Source of the DNA: an uncultured Fulvivirga sp.
GTDB lineage: Bacteria; Bacteroidota; Bacteroidia; Cytophagales; Cyclobacteriaceae
Length of the DNA stretch: 64,000 bases
Reading direction: 5' to 3'
NCBI GenBank assembly: GCA_947500555.1
Contig: CANMSE010000002.1
Location: 310,001 to 374,000, forward strand
Numbering within the stretch: the first letter of the stretch is position 1; each line of letters starts with the position of its first letter. The position numbers and the translations under genes were made by a program. The notes below the pieces were generated by a model, which was given only the letters and a program-made list of their open reading frames with translations, was not told the DNA's origin and searched no databases. Of the stretch, positions 1 to 9,805 are shown piece after piece.

Positions 1-1237
1 AACCATTGTCAGTATCATTTCTATATAAAAAATTTACATCTCCTCCACTAACATACCCTGTTTTATTGGAAACAAATAAATCTACTTTGCCATCATTATT
101 GTAATCACCAGCACTTAGTCCCCAGGTATTTTTTGCAGTTTCAACATGATGTCCCTTCTCTATACTTTTGAATTGTCCGTCTCCTTGATTTTCATAATAA
201 CGATTTTGCTGATTGCCTCCATTTCCTACATAAACATCTAAATCGCCATCGTTATCAAAATCCGCCCAAACGTTGGCTAGTGAAATTCCTATGTCATTTA
301 CAATAGCACCCTCAGTCACCCTAACGATCGTATCTCCTTTATTTAGATACATATTATTTTTTAAGCCCCCAACAGCACCGCCCCAGTTAGTCATATAAGC
401 ATCAAGGTCACCATCATTATCAAAATCAATCCAGTTCCATGTTTGCCCATCCAATGAGTCTAATGCAAAAACCTGGTTTGTAATTCTTTGAAATGATAGC
501 GTTCCGTTCTCTTTCAACATGTTTTTATAGTGAAAATCTGGCCTTAAAGTACCATTTGCTGGGCCGCTACCTATAAATAAATCAGAATCTCCATCTTGAT
601 CATAATCTGCCCATGTTGCATTGGTAAAGGGGGCTGTAATTCTCGTCAGTGGAGTTGTAAGAACTTCAGAAAAACTTCCGAATTGATCGCCATTATTTTT
701 AAATAAAAAATTTCCTGTGGTTGGAAGACCAACGAATCCTCCGGCTGGGTGTATGACTGTAAGATCTAAAAATCCATCATTATCAAAATCTCTCCAATTG
801 GCAGCAAAACCAAGAATATTATTCTTTCCATTATTATAAAATTCGTTTCGTTGAAATCGATTTTTGCCTAAGTTTTTGTAAAGGAAAGAGCCAGTGTTAG
901 TAAACGCATTCACAATGAATAAGTCATTTAATCCGTCATTGTCATAATCACCCCATGAGTGTCCAAAAGTAACAGCTTGCAGTCCTGTAACTTCACCGGC
1001 TTCTACTCTAACAAATTGGTCATTACCATTATTTTGATACAATGTATTAAATCCAAAAGGAGTATTAGCATTGGACAGGAAAACATCTAGGTCACCATCA
1101 TTATCATAATCTATAAAGCTTGCGCCATTTGTATTAGTAGTATCCAAGGCAATTGGCCCTTCTGTTATTAGGGTGAATTTTTGAGCAGTTAGATTGAAAC
1201 TGGTTAATAGAATTAGTGAAAAAAAAAGGTGTTTCAT
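1..1237 (-). CDS. FG-GAP/VCBS repeat secreted protein (3' part missing)
   Basis: The reading frame is open from an ATG at 1237 down to base 1, so at least 412 residues are present and the C-terminus lies outside the window. The N-terminus is a clear signal peptide (MKHLFFSLILLTSFNLTAQ) with cleavage after TAQ. Seven repeats follow, each centred on an acidic calcium-type loop such as DYDNDGDLD, DFDNDGFLD or DYDQDGDSD, spaced 50-65 residues apart and separated by strand-forming segments such as LYQNNGNDQF. This is the FG-GAP/VCBS (integrin-like beta-propeller) family. In Bacteroidota such proteins are usually exported and often end in a type IX secretion sorting domain, which cannot be checked here. 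Its ligand is unknown. It lies downstream of dnaG on the same strand, with a 117-bp gap. Confidence 0.88.
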   Translation of the reverse strand, partial: MKHLFFSLILLTSFNLTAQKFTLITEGPIALDTTNTNGASFIDYDNDGDLDVFLSNANTPFGFNTLYQNNGNDQFVRVEAGEVTGLQAVTFGHSWGDYDNDGLNDLFIVNAFTNTGSFLYKNLGKNRFQRNEFYNNGKNNILGFAANWRDFDNDGFLDLTVIHPAGGFVGLPTTGNFLFKNNGDQFGSFSEVLTTPLTRITAPFTNATWADYDQDGDSDLFIGSGPANGTLRPDFHYKNMLKENGTLSFQRITNQVFALDSLDGQTWNWIDFDNDGDLDAYMTNWGGAVGGLKNNMYLNKGDTIVRVTEGAIVNDIGISLANVWADFDNDGDLDVYVGNGGNQQNRYYENQGDGQFKSIEKGHHVETAKNTWGLSAGDYNNDGKVDLFVSNKTGYVSGGDVNFLYRNDTDNG

Positions 1238-1282
1238 AGCATATTGTTTTCAACGAATATGCCCATGAATTCTATTATTGAG

Positions 1283-1304
1283 GTCAAATCCTATAAGATT
1301 TGAC
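1283..1304 (+). other. Hairpin with downstream T-run between two minus-strand genes
   Basis: GTCAAATC (1283-1290) and GATTTGAC (1297-1304) form a perfect 8-bp stem with a 6-nt loop, followed on the plus strand by TTTTT. In that orientation it resembles an intrinsic terminator, but no plus-strand gene precedes it. On the minus strand it would sit in the leader of the FG-GAP gene or the dnaG 3' region, without a U-tract. Confidence 0.4.
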
Positions 1305-1354
1305 TTTTTACAGTAACGAACTAAAGTATACGCAAATTAAAGCCGTCCAGATAG

Positions 1355-3277
1355 CTACTTAGAAACTACAATGCCCAGCACCTTGGCCAACTCAACTTCA
1401 GACTTTTTAAGTCTATCATGAATAATAAATAACTTATCCTGCTCTTCAGTATCTTTCTCCTCCCGCATTTTAGCCAAATTCTCACTGATTAGCTTTTGAA
1501 TAACTCTAAACTTTAACCTAGCTACATTGGTGTACACTACAGTATCTAAAAGATCCTTTTCCGAAGGAATGAAGATCTGATATTTATCCTGCCAATTAGG
1601 GCTTATCTCTCGCCTCTCCGTAAGAAGGTTAATTGCCTCGTGCTTAATCTTCTCAGAACCATTAGCAACAAGATAATTACCATCAATTATCTCTCCTTCA
1701 GCCAGTTTTGCTTTAAATAAGTCAAAAATCTCTTTGTAAACAGGAGTGACAAATTCAACATCTTCGAGCTCAGTTAATAAATAGTTATAGAGTTTGTACT
1801 CGTCTTCAATATCATTGAGCCCATAATTAATAAGCAGACGAATACTTTCTCTTTCCTGAACTCTAATCTGAGCAGCCTGATCAATAGTTTGAATTTCTGT
1901 CTCGACAATCAGTTCTTCCAGAAGTCGATCGCCTGTCGACTCTTCTATCCTCTTCTTATCGTCCTTACGCCTCTCTTTAATGAGGTTTTTATTGAGTTCA
2001 GCGACTAAAACCCCCTCATCAATATCCAGCATTTTAGAAGACTCCTTCACGTAAACAGCTCGTTTAATGCCGTCAGGTATTTTAGCAATAGAACTGATGA
2101 TTTCTTTAATAGATTGTGCCTTCTTTAAAGGGTCTTTGGCAGATTCTTCAGCATAAAGACTCGCTTTGAAACTTATAAAATCTATTATGTTTTCTTCCAA
2201 GTAAGATTTGAATGCCGAAGTACCGAGTTGTTTGGAGTAGCTATCAGGGTCTTCGCCTTCAGGAAAAACTACTACCCTGACATTCATGCCTGCTTCAAGG
2301 ATCATATCTATTCCTCGAAGGGATGCTTTTATGCCTGCAGCATCACCATCAAAAAGAACAGTTATATTCTGCGAAAAGCGGCTAATCAATTTGATCTGTT
2401 CATCAGTCAATGATGTACCCGAAGAACTTACCACATTTTCAATATCGGATTGATGCAATGAAATTACATCGGTATAACCTTCTACTAAATAGCAGTTATC
2501 CTGCTGACGAATACTATTCTTGGCCTGGAATAGTCCATATAGCACCTTGCTTTTATGATAAACTTCGCTCTCAGGGGAATTTAGATACTTAGGCTTGTCA
2601 TCTTTCTTGAGTGTCCGTGCTCCGAAAGCAACAACTTTTCCAGTGACATTATGTATCGGAAAAATTACACGCCCTCTAAATCGATCGTATTTTTTATCTT
2701 CTTTTTTTACTATCAGGCCTGCCTTTTCCAGTAAGTCCTCATTGTAAGCATTTTTGAGTGCCTCTTGAAGAAGTCCATCCCAGGTATCCAAGCTATACCC
2801 CAATTCAAATTTTTCAATGATTTGGGTATCAAAGCCACGCTCTTTAAAATAGCTTAGTCCAATAGATTTACCTTCCTCACTCTCTTTAAGTTGTTTTTTA
2901 AAGAACTCATTGGCATAGTTGAGAATAATGTAAAGACTATCTTTTTCATTCTGCTCTGCCAGTTGCTCATCTGTTTGCTCATCTTCAATAATCTCAATTC
3001 CATATTTCTTTGCCAGGTGCCTAATAGTCTCTACATAGTTAAGACCATCATGCTCCATAACGAAATTGATGCTATCACCAGATCTACCGCAGCCAAAGCA
3101 TTTATAAATTCCCCGATCTGGAGTTATTGAAAACGAAGGGGTTTTTTCATCATGGAAGGGACAGCATGCCCATAAGTACTTACCACTCCCCTTTCTTTTT
3201 AATGTGACATAATCTGATACGATATCTTCAATATCAACACGATCCTGAACGTCCTGTATGGTTTGTTTTGCTATCAA
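1355..3277 (-). CDS. dnaG: DNA primase DnaG
   Basis: 640 residues, normal for bacterial primase. It synthesises RNA primers at the replication fork in association with the DnaB helicase. The N-terminal CHC2 zinc-binding domain is intact (C39, H42, C60, C63, spacing C-x2-H-x17-C-x2-C). The RNA polymerase domain contains the Toprim acidic motifs EGYTD (266-270) and DGD (310-312) and the basic segment RFRGR (199-203). The C-terminal third is less conserved, as expected of the helicase-binding domain. The ATG at 3277 gives the usual N-terminus (MIAKQTIQDVQDRVDIEDIV). It is transcribed divergently from mrp across 135 bp. It is not in the rpsU-dnaG-rpoD order of Proteobacteria. Confidence 0.98.
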   Translation of the reverse strand: MIAKQTIQDVQDRVDIEDIVSDYVTLKRKGSGKYLWACCPFHDEKTPSFSITPDRGIYKCFGCGRSGDSINFVMEHDGLNYVETIRHLAKKYGIEIIEDEQTDEQLAEQNEKDSLYIILNYANEFFKKQLKESEEGKSIGLSYFKERGFDTQIIEKFELGYSLDTWDGLLQEALKNAYNEDLLEKAGLIVKKEDKKYDRFRGRVIFPIHNVTGKVVAFGARTLKKDDKPKYLNSPESEVYHKSKVLYGLFQAKNSIRQQDNCYLVEGYTDVISLHQSDIENVVSSSGTSLTDEQIKLISRFSQNITVLFDGDAAGIKASLRGIDMILEAGMNVRVVVFPEGEDPDSYSKQLGTSAFKSYLEENIIDFISFKASLYAEESAKDPLKKAQSIKEIISSIAKIPDGIKRAVYVKESSKMLDIDEGVLVAELNKNLIKERRKDDKKRIEESTGDRLLEELIVETEIQTIDQAAQIRVQERESIRLLINYGLNDIEDEYKLYNYLLTELEDVEFVTPVYKEIFDLFKAKLAEGEIIDGNYLVANGSEKIKHEAINLLTERREISPNWQDKYQIFIPSEKDLLDTVVYTNVARLKFRVIQKLISENLAKMREEKDTEEQDKLFIIHDRLKKSEVELAKVLGIVVSK

Positions 3278-3412
3278 ATTAATACCTCTTGAAAGTCAAA
3301 GTTAGCAAATGAAAATAGATTGCAGATGACAACAACTTATTTTGTATTTCATTTGTTACATAAACCGAAACTTAAGACCTAAATTGCGAAAAATTAGAAA
3401 CAAGCTAAGAAA

Positions 3413-4507
3413 ATGGGATACAAGGTAGCAGAGGTATTAAAAGCTTTATCAACTGTAGACGATCCGGATTTAAAGAAAGATTTGGTGACGCTGAACATGA
3501 TAAAGGATGTGGAAGTATTTAGTGATACGATCAAATTTACGGTTGTGCTTACAACCCCTGCCTGTCCTTTAAAAGAGTTGATTAAAAATAACTGTATTGA
3601 GGCTGTTCATAAGCATCTTGATGAGTCTTTAGCGGTTGAGATTCATATGACTTCTAATGTAACCTCGTCACGAAATGAAGGTCCCCTTTTACCTGGTGTT
3701 AAAAATATTATTGCTATTTCTTCTGGTAAAGGTGGCGTAGGTAAATCTACTGTTACAGCAAACTTGGCAGTCGCATTGAAGAATGCAGGAGCTAAAGTTG
3801 GAATTATTGATGCTGATATTTATGGCCCCTCCATACCAACCATGTTTAACTGCGAAGGTGAACAACCTGAAGTAAAACAGGTAGATGGCAAAAATCTCAT
3901 TGTTCCTCTGGAACAATATGGTGTTAAGCTGATATCAATAGGTTTTTTAACTCCAACAGACAATGCTGTCGTCTGGCGTGGCCCCATGGCCAGTTCCGCA
4001 TTGAAGCAATTTATTGGGGATACAGAATGGGGAGAATTAGATTATTTATTGATTGATCTTCCTCCCGGAACAAGTGACATCCATCTTACGCTCGTTCAAA
4101 CAGTACCTGTTACGGGAGCCGTGGTAGTTACAACTCCACAAAAGGTAGCAATAGCAGATGCCAGAAAAGGTCTTTCCATGTTTAAACAACCACAGATCAA
4201 TGTTCCTATATTAGGGGTTATCGAAAATATGGCCTATTTTACTCCTGCAGAATTACCAAATAATAAATATTATATCTTTGGACAAGATGGCGGGCTGAAC
4301 TTATCAGAGAAGCATGATGTTCCATTTCTGGGTCAGATACCGCTAGTTCAAAGCATAAGAGAAAGTGGCGATAGTGGTCTTCCAGTAGTAATGAAAGATG
4401 ACATTACTGCAGGGTCATTTAATGACTTAGCCGAAGCACTAGCTAGGCAAGTAGCAATACGTAATGCAAGTATAGAAAAAACAACTAAAGTTGAAATGAA
4501 CGCTTAA
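3413..4507 (+). CDS. mrp: Mrp/ApbC-type Fe-S cluster carrier ATPase
   Basis: 364 residues. The N-terminal 85 residues form a MIP18/DUF59 domain (with TPACPLKE). The rest is a ParA/MinD-type P-loop ATPase with the deviant Walker A GKGGVGKS (105-112) and the DADIYGPS switch. The family holds and transfers [4Fe-4S] clusters to apoproteins in the cytoplasm. The segment where many Mrp proteins carry a CxxC pair reads ENMAYFTPAELPNNKYY and has no cysteine, which I believe is common in Bacteroidota members but lowers certainty about the cluster-holding mode. The stop codon overlaps the next ATG by one base (TAATG), so it is translationally coupled to the NifU-like scaffold gene. Together they form a small Fe-S assembly operon. 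Confidence 0.95.
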   Translation: MGYKVAEVLKALSTVDDPDLKKDLVTLNMIKDVEVFSDTIKFTVVLTTPACPLKELIKNNCIEAVHKHLDESLAVEIHMTSNVTSSRNEGPLLPGVKNIIAISSGKGGVGKSTVTANLAVALKNAGAKVGIIDADIYGPSIPTMFNCEGEQPEVKQVDGKNLIVPLEQYGVKLISIGFLTPTDNAVVWRGPMASSALKQFIGDTEWGELDYLLIDLPPGTSDIHLTLVQTVPVTGAVVVTTPQKVAIADARKGLSMFKQPQINVPILGVIENMAYFTPAELPNNKYYIFGQDGGLNLSEKHDVPFLGQIPLVQSIRESGDSGLPVVMKDDITAGSFNDLAEALARQVAIRNASIEKTTKVEMNA

Positions 4508-4809
4508 TGGAGACAATAAAAACATTATCTGAAGATTTAACAGAGCGCATTGACCGAGCACTGGATAGTATAAGACCATACCTCGAAACTGACGGTGGCG
4601 ATGTTAAATTGGTAGAGATTACCGAAGATATGACCGTAAAGTTAGAATTGTTAGGAGCCTGTGGCTCATGTCCAATGTCTACAATGACACTCAAGGCAGG
4701 TGTTGAGGAAGCTATTAAAAAGGCTGTTCCGGAAATCAAGCATGTTGATGCAATAAATATTACCTTGCCCGATGATCCGAATGCAAAGTTACCTGACAAT
4801 ATGCAGTAA
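4507..4809 (+). CDS. NifU C-terminal-like Fe-S scaffold (Nfu)
   Basis: 100 residues comprising a single Nfu domain. DGGDVKLVEI precedes the essential CGSC pair (C52, C55), which in dimers of this family bridges a [4Fe-4S] cluster. There is no N-terminal IscU or degenerate A-type domain, so this is the minimal form. It overlaps mrp by one base and is followed 67 bp later by a strong intrinsic terminator, so mrp and nfu make a two-gene operon. Its inferred role is delivery of Fe-S clusters to target enzymes together with Mrp. Confidence 0.95.
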   Translation: METIKTLSEDLTERIDRALDSIRPYLETDGGDVKLVEITEDMTVKLELLGACGSCPMSTMTLKAGVEEAIKKAVPEIKHVDAINITLPDDPNAKLPDNMQ

Positions 4810-4876
4810 CATTTAGCGTTTTATTTTTTTTAAAGTTTGCACTCTGAATAATTCAATAAACATACTTTTAAGTCTA

Positions 4877-4906
4877 AGCCTGTACATAACAGGCTTTTTG
4901 TTTTTT
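4877..4906 (+). terminator. Intrinsic terminator of the mrp-nfu operon
   Basis: Perfect stem AGCCTGT (4877-4883) / ACAGGCT (4889-4895) with loop ACATA, followed by TTTTGTTTTTT. Unusually, it overlaps the coding region of the signal peptide of the following metalloprotease. Confidence 0.85.
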
Positions 4907-7822
4907 GTAATTGATATACAGGCTCAAAATCATTGTGGTACAGTACAGTACACCAAAATGATGCAAAACAAGAATATCATCAATGAAACTACCGAGGGCT
5001 TTGAGCAGTGGATGAAAACTAAACTATCCAAGAAAGGTAAAAGAAAACGTGAAGAGGCTGAAGTAATTAACATTCCTGTCGTAGTTCATATCATCCATAA
5101 TGGAGAGCCTGTTGGCTTTGGGCTCAATATTCCAGATGAACAGATATTTTCTCAAATAGAAGTCTTGAATGAAGATTTCAGAAGATTGAATGATGATCGT
5201 GTCAATACACCTACCACCTTTGAGCCAATAGCAGCAGACATTGAAATGACCTTTGAACTGGCAAGTCGTGACCCAGAGGGATTAGCTACAAATGGTATAG
5301 TAAGAGTTGATGGTGGCAGACCGCTTTGGGAGCTTGCTGATAATTATTTATTAAAATCAAAAAGTTATTGGCCCGCTGAAGATTACCTCAATATTTGGGT
5401 AACAGATCTAGGAAGTGGTTTTCTGGGTTTTGCTCAGTTTCCAGTATCTCCTCTTGAAGGCTTGGAAGATGCGAGTAATAGTCGCCTGACAGATGGTGCC
5501 GTAGTGGATTACAGATCTTTTGGTTCACAACTTAAATTTCCTGCCGCAGACTTAAATCCAAAGTATGATCGTGGCCGAACTGCATCCCATGAAGTAGGCC
5601 ATTATTTTGGATTAAGACATATCTGGGGTGATGGTAATTGTAACGTTGATGATTTTTGTAATGACACTCCATTGCAGTCATCTGATAATAATGGTCTGGC
5701 AAATTGTAGCTTTCCCGGAAAAAATACCTGCTCCTCAGAGACACCTGACCTCCCCGACATGTTTCAAAACTTCATGGACTATACCAATGATGTATGTATG
5801 AATCTTTTTACAGAAGATCAGAAGTCTAGGATGCGAACTGTATTAGATAATAGCCCCAGAAGGATCAGTCTAAAATCTAGTCTTGGAAATACTCCCCCAG
5901 TAATAGTGGCCAATGACCTTGGAATACGAACTATTTTATCACCTACTTACTCCGTTTGTGGTGATGCATTTTCACCTTCAATAGAAGTTAGAAATTATGG
6001 TTCAAACATAATTACCAATTATATTTTGACTGTAAAAATCAATGGTGTATTATCTGAGACTTACACATCTGCAATGACCATTAACCCACTAGAAATTAAC
6101 ACTATTGATCTGCAAGAAGTATCAATACCTGATACTAATGAAATGTTGCTGAGCATCGAAGTGATTTCAGTCAATAATACTGATGACAATAATGATTCAA
6201 ATGATCTAATGGAAAGTATAATAGTTATTCCTAAAGAGTCCATAGGATTACCGAATGTCAATTTTAACCAAATACCTTCTGATTGGATACTTACAAATCC
6301 TGATGATCTAACAACATGGGAAACGACAGGTGCTCCGAATGGAAGTTTGAATAATCAGGCATTATTTCTGAATTTCTATGATTATGAAAATGAAGGGTCT
6401 ATAGATTTGTACTCATCACCGTCATTTTCTATAGAAAATGAAACCAGCGCAAAATTGAGTTTTGACTTGTCTTATGCCAAATATCCTGGAGTTGACTTGG
6501 AAGCCCTCATAATTGTTATAGGTCAACAGTGCGAAAATCCTTTAACAGATGCCGACACCATTTATCATAAAGAAGCTGATGAGCTAGCTACTGCTGGAGT
6601 TACCTCTTTAGATTTTCTTCCTTCGTCAAGTGCTGATTGGAGAGTTGAAGAAATTGACCTGGCACCTTATTTAGGTCAAGATGCACTGCAGATTACTTTT
6701 ATTGGTAAGAATGCTTTTGGCAACAACTTGTACATTGATAATATAGAAATAAAAAATGTCCAGAATAGGATCATTTCACCTAGTGTAGTTACCTGTATAA
6801 GTGATCAAAGCCTAATTGTCGAAGTCGTAAATGAAGGTGTAGACGATATTAGCTCATTTGAACTTACCTATCAGCTTGATAACCTACCAACAAAAGTGTT
6901 AACTATCAATCTTGAAGAGCCCTTAGAACCAGGCTTTAGCACTGAGTTAATTGACGATTTGGGAATACTTGATGATGGATTTCATGAACTAGCTGTAGTC
7001 GTTAATTTACCAGATGCCACTCAAATACAGCTTAACCAACAGTTCTACATTGATAAAACTGTTGACATTATTCCAATTCGTGAGAATATGAACAACCTGG
7101 ATAATTCTCCTTGGATAATAGTTAATAATGACAATGATCTGACCTGGAAGCAAGAGAGAAATGAATCAAAAACTGTTCTTAAAATTGATAATTTAAATTA
7201 CACCAACCTAAACGAAAAAGATTGGTTTGTAAGTCCATCACTGAATTTTTCAGAAACTGATTTTGCGACACTCACTTTTGAAGTGGCACAATCATCCAAT
7301 CAAAACCCTGGAGATGGTCTTTCTGTTTTAATATCTACTGATTGTGGTGAAAACTATAACAATGTTGAGTATGCCAAATTTGGTAATAACCTTTCTACCG
7401 GAAATTTTGATGGAGAACCTTCTCTCTCAGACTGGAGACTGGAAACAGTAGATTTAAGTGCCTATGTGGGTTTATCACAAGTTCGTATAGCCTTTGTTTC
7501 AACCAATAGAAACGGAAATTCATTATTTCTTGATGATATTCAAGTATACGCCTCGCAGTTTATCCAAGAAACAACAGATATACTTTTCCCAAATCCCTCT
7601 TTTGACGGGCGGTTCAATCTGAGATTTGATTTGACTCAAAAAGAAGATATTACTGTTATCATATATAGCTCAAACGGTGACCAGCTTAATTTTGAGAGAC
7701 TTAGTGGTACACTAAATCAGCTTTACACTTTTGATATAAATAATGAACCAGCTGGAATGTATTTTATCAGAATAGTAGGAGATTCATTCACAACTACTCG
7801 GAGATTGGTAAAGAGTAATTGA
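4898..7822 (+). CDS. Secreted M43 (pappalysin-like) metalloprotease with T9SS sorting domain
   Basis: 974 residues from the TTG at 4898. The zinc site HEVGHYFGLRH (H231, E232, H235, H241) and the Met-turn NFMDY (M293), with a cysteine-rich loop (C248, C254, C270, C278), identify an M43 metzincin. Two beta-sandwich modules of the choice-of-anchor/MAM-like type follow (about 450-625 and 710-890). The last 80 residues (FPNPSFDGRFNLRF ... YFIRIVGD ... RRLVKSN) are a type A T9SS C-terminal domain, so the enzyme is probably secreted across the outer membrane. The start is uncertain. No ATG precedes residue 21, and the frame stays open upstream to 4817 with a hydrophobic stretch (ILLSLSLYITGFLFFVIDIQAQ) that looks like the full signal peptide. 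Initiation is therefore from TTG 4898 or a rarer codon further upstream. Confidence 0.9.
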   Translation: MFFVIDIQAQNHCGTVQYTKMMQNKNIINETTEGFEQWMKTKLSKKGKRKREEAEVINIPVVVHIIHNGEPVGFGLNIPDEQIFSQIEVLNEDFRRLNDDRVNTPTTFEPIAADIEMTFELASRDPEGLATNGIVRVDGGRPLWELADNYLLKSKSYWPAEDYLNIWVTDLGSGFLGFAQFPVSPLEGLEDASNSRLTDGAVVDYRSFGSQLKFPAADLNPKYDRGRTASHEVGHYFGLRHIWGDGNCNVDDFCNDTPLQSSDNNGLANCSFPGKNTCSSETPDLPDMFQNFMDYTNDVCMNLFTEDQKSRMRTVLDNSPRRISLKSSLGNTPPVIVANDLGIRTILSPTYSVCGDAFSPSIEVRNYGSNIITNYILTVKINGVLSETYTSAMTINPLEINTIDLQEVSIPDTNEMLLSIEVISVNNTDDNNDSNDLMESIIVIPKESIGLPNVNFNQIPSDWILTNPDDLTTWETTGAPNGSLNNQALFLNFYDYENEGSIDLYSSPSFSIENETSAKLSFDLSYAKYPGVDLEALIIVIGQQCENPLTDADTIYHKEADELATAGVTSLDFLPSSSADWRVEEIDLAPYLGQDALQITFIGKNAFGNNLYIDNIEIKNVQNRIISPSVVTCISDQSLIVEVVNEGVDDISSFELTYQLDNLPTKVLTINLEEPLEPGFSTELIDDLGILDDGFHELAVVVNLPDATQIQLNQQFYIDKTVDIIPIRENMNNLDNSPWIIVNNDNDLTWKQERNESKTVLKIDNLNYTNLNEKDWFVSPSLNFSETDFATLTFEVAQSSNQNPGDGLSVLISTDCGENYNNVEYAKFGNNLSTGNFDGEPSLSDWRLETVDLSAYVGLSQVRIAFVSTNRNGNSLFLDDIQVYASQFIQETTDILFPNPSFDGRFNLRFDLTQKEDITVIIYSSNGDQLNFERLSGTLNQLYTFDINNEPAGMYFIRIVGDSFTTTRRLVKSN

Positions 7823-7858
7823 ATATTGAGTTATATTTGATTACTTATAGGAATATTT

Positions 7859-8929
7859 ATGAGCAAACTTACCGTAGCCTTATTATTTGGTGGAAAATCA
7901 GTAGAGCATCAGATCTCAATAAATTCAGCTCAAAACATTTTTGAATATATAGATAAGGACCTATTTGAACTTATTCTTATAGGTATTTCACCAACTGGTG
8001 ATTGGTATTTAAAAAAAAGTGTAGATGGCAACTTTGACGAACAAGATCAGTTACTGCTATCACTTTCTACTACATCAAAAGGATTTGTAAACAAATCAAA
8101 CAACGAGTTAATAAAGCCAGACATTGTTTTTCCAGTACTTCATGGCACCGATGGTGAAGACGGGAGTATTCAGGGTTTATTGCAATCACTTGAAATCCCA
8201 TTTGTAGGGTCTGGTGTACTTGGATCAGCCATGTCAATGAGTAAATTATACTCTAAAAAATTGTTGCAGGCGGCAGGCATTCCAACTAGCAGTTTTATCA
8301 GCTTTGATTATCAAGACAAAGACCAATTCTCGTTTGAAGAATTAGAAAAGAACTTAGGGCTTCCATTTATGGTCAAAGCATCCAATTTAGGCTCTTCGGT
8401 AGGAGTAATAAAGGTTAATTCCAAAGGTAATTATCAAGAAGCTTTAACTGAGGCTTTCAAATTTGACCATACTGTTCTAGTTGAGTCCTATGTTAAAGGT
8501 CGTGAATTAGAGTGTTCTGTTATGGGTAATAGCAATCCAAAAGTATCGTTGCCTGCTGAAATAATTATTAGCAGCGATTATGAGTTTTATACGTATGATG
8601 CGAAGTACCGTGATCCTAATGCAGTACAACTAAAGATACCTGCAGAAATTGATAACAACACTTCCGAAAAAATTCGTAATCTATCACTAAGAGCTTATAA
8701 AGCCCTTGGCTGTGAAGACTTTGCCCGTGTTGATTTATTTCTCAAAGAGGATGGTGAGATACTGGTCAATGAAATTAATACAATACCCGGATTTACGAAT
8801 TCCAGCATGTTTCCGATGATGTGGAAAGAGAGGGGAATAGAATTTAAAACCTTAATAAGTCAGTTAATTGATATAGCTCTAGAAAATAACAAATTAAAGC
8901 AGCGGATTAGTAACCAATATAAACCTTAA
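7859..8929 (+). CDS. ddl: D-alanine--D-alanine ligase
   Basis: 356 residues, ATP-grasp fold. It makes the D-Ala-D-Ala dipeptide for peptidoglycan precursors in the cytoplasm. Diagnostic segments are FGGKSVEHQIS (10-20), HGTDGEDGS (95-103), the ATP-binding VKASNLGSSVGVIKV segment and the C-terminal magnesium/substrate loop NEINTIPGFTNSSMFP. The length is typical. It starts 36 bp after the metalloprotease and is followed by a PASTA-domain protein, the usual Bacteroidota ddl neighbourhood. Confidence 0.97.
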   Translation: MSKLTVALLFGGKSVEHQISINSAQNIFEYIDKDLFELILIGISPTGDWYLKKSVDGNFDEQDQLLLSLSTTSKGFVNKSNNELIKPDIVFPVLHGTDGEDGSIQGLLQSLEIPFVGSGVLGSAMSMSKLYSKKLLQAAGIPTSSFISFDYQDKDQFSFEELEKNLGLPFMVKASNLGSSVGVIKVNSKGNYQEALTEAFKFDHTVLVESYVKGRELECSVMGNSNPKVSLPAEIIISSDYEFYTYDAKYRDPNAVQLKIPAEIDNNTSEKIRNLSLRAYKALGCEDFARVDLFLKEDGEILVNEINTIPGFTNSSMFPMMWKERGIEFKTLISQLIDIALENNKLKQRISNQYKP

Positions 8930-8968
8930 ATACAATTTTCTTCTTCCAAAGACAAGTTTTGGTTAAGT

Positions 8969-9802
8969 TTGAACGTACTTGATATCGACAACCTAAAGCC
9001 GTCAGACTTCGTGAAGTTTCCCATTAAAATTGAAAATAGCATAAGAGGATTAGGCATTCAACTGCTAATCATTTTCTTACTTCTTATTGGTACAACACTC
9101 TTCTTTTTTAATATATATCTACCTTCGTTTACTAATCATGCAGAGTCTGTTACCGTACCTGATCTGGAAGGTATTCACATGGACGAACTTGAAAATTTTT
9201 TAGTCAAAAGAGATTTACGCTATGAGGTCAATGATTCGTCCTACTCTGAAGAGTATCCACCACTGACAATTCTTAAGCAGTACCCGAAAGCAGGTTCAAG
9301 AGTAAAAGAGAAACGAAAAATATTCGTCTCAGTGAATCGTGTAAATCCACCTACAGTTCCTGTACCAGAATTGCTTGATAGATCATTGAGGAATGCAGAA
9401 GCGGTATTAGCGAGCAATGAGCTAAAACGGGGTAAAATAAGTTATAAGCCTAGCCAATTTTTAAACCTTGTACTTGAAATGAAAGTAGGAGAAAAAACGA
9501 TTCAGGCGGGGGATAGAATTGATAAAGGTTCAACTATTGACCTGGTTGTCGGAGATGGATTTGCAAGAAGCTATTTTCAAACTCCAAAGTTAGTCGGCAA
9601 TAATTTAGAGACAGCACGTTTAATTATTTTAGGTTCTGATTTGGAGGTAGGTCTGATCACTGTTGAAGGTGACACTTCATTGGGTAAACCAACCATATTG
9701 AAACAAGATCCAACTCCTGGTACGCAAATACGAATAGGCAATTCAGTAAACCTATGGATAGGACCTGAGCCTGAAAATGAGGAGTCTGATTCTGAAATTT
9801 AG
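8969..9802 (+). CDS. PASTA-domain single-pass membrane protein
   Basis: 277 residues from a TTG at 8969. No ATG is available before the membrane helix, and the frame is bounded upstream by the ddl stop, so TTG is the best start. A short cytoplasmic tail precedes one transmembrane helix (about 27-49, LLIIFLLLIGTTLFFFNIYL). Three PASTA repeats follow in the periplasm, beginning VPDLEG (about 60), VPVPELLD (about 128) and TPKLVG (about 203), each ending in a KGS-, KEK- or IGNSVNLWIG-like strand. PASTA domains in other bacteria bind peptidoglycan or beta-lactams. There is no kinase or transpeptidase domain here. The position next to ddl suggests a cell-wall role, but the function in Bacteroidota is not established. 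Confidence 0.88.
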   Translation: MNVLDIDNLKPSDFVKFPIKIENSIRGLGIQLLIIFLLLIGTTLFFFNIYLPSFTNHAESVTVPDLEGIHMDELENFLVKRDLRYEVNDSSYSEEYPPLTILKQYPKAGSRVKEKRKIFVSVNRVNPPTVPVPELLDRSLRNAEAVLASNELKRGKISYKPSQFLNLVLEMKVGEKTIQAGDRIDKGSTIDLVVGDGFARSYFQTPKLVGNNLETARLIILGSDLEVGLITVEGDTSLGKPTILKQDPTPGTQIRIGNSVNLWIGPEPENEESDSEI

Positions 9803-9805
9803 AAC

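Noticed and set aside
2228..3130. Plus-strand open frames of 60-79 codons inside dnaG
   Set aside because: They lie entirely within a strongly conserved gene on the other strand and show no start context or family; shadow frames.
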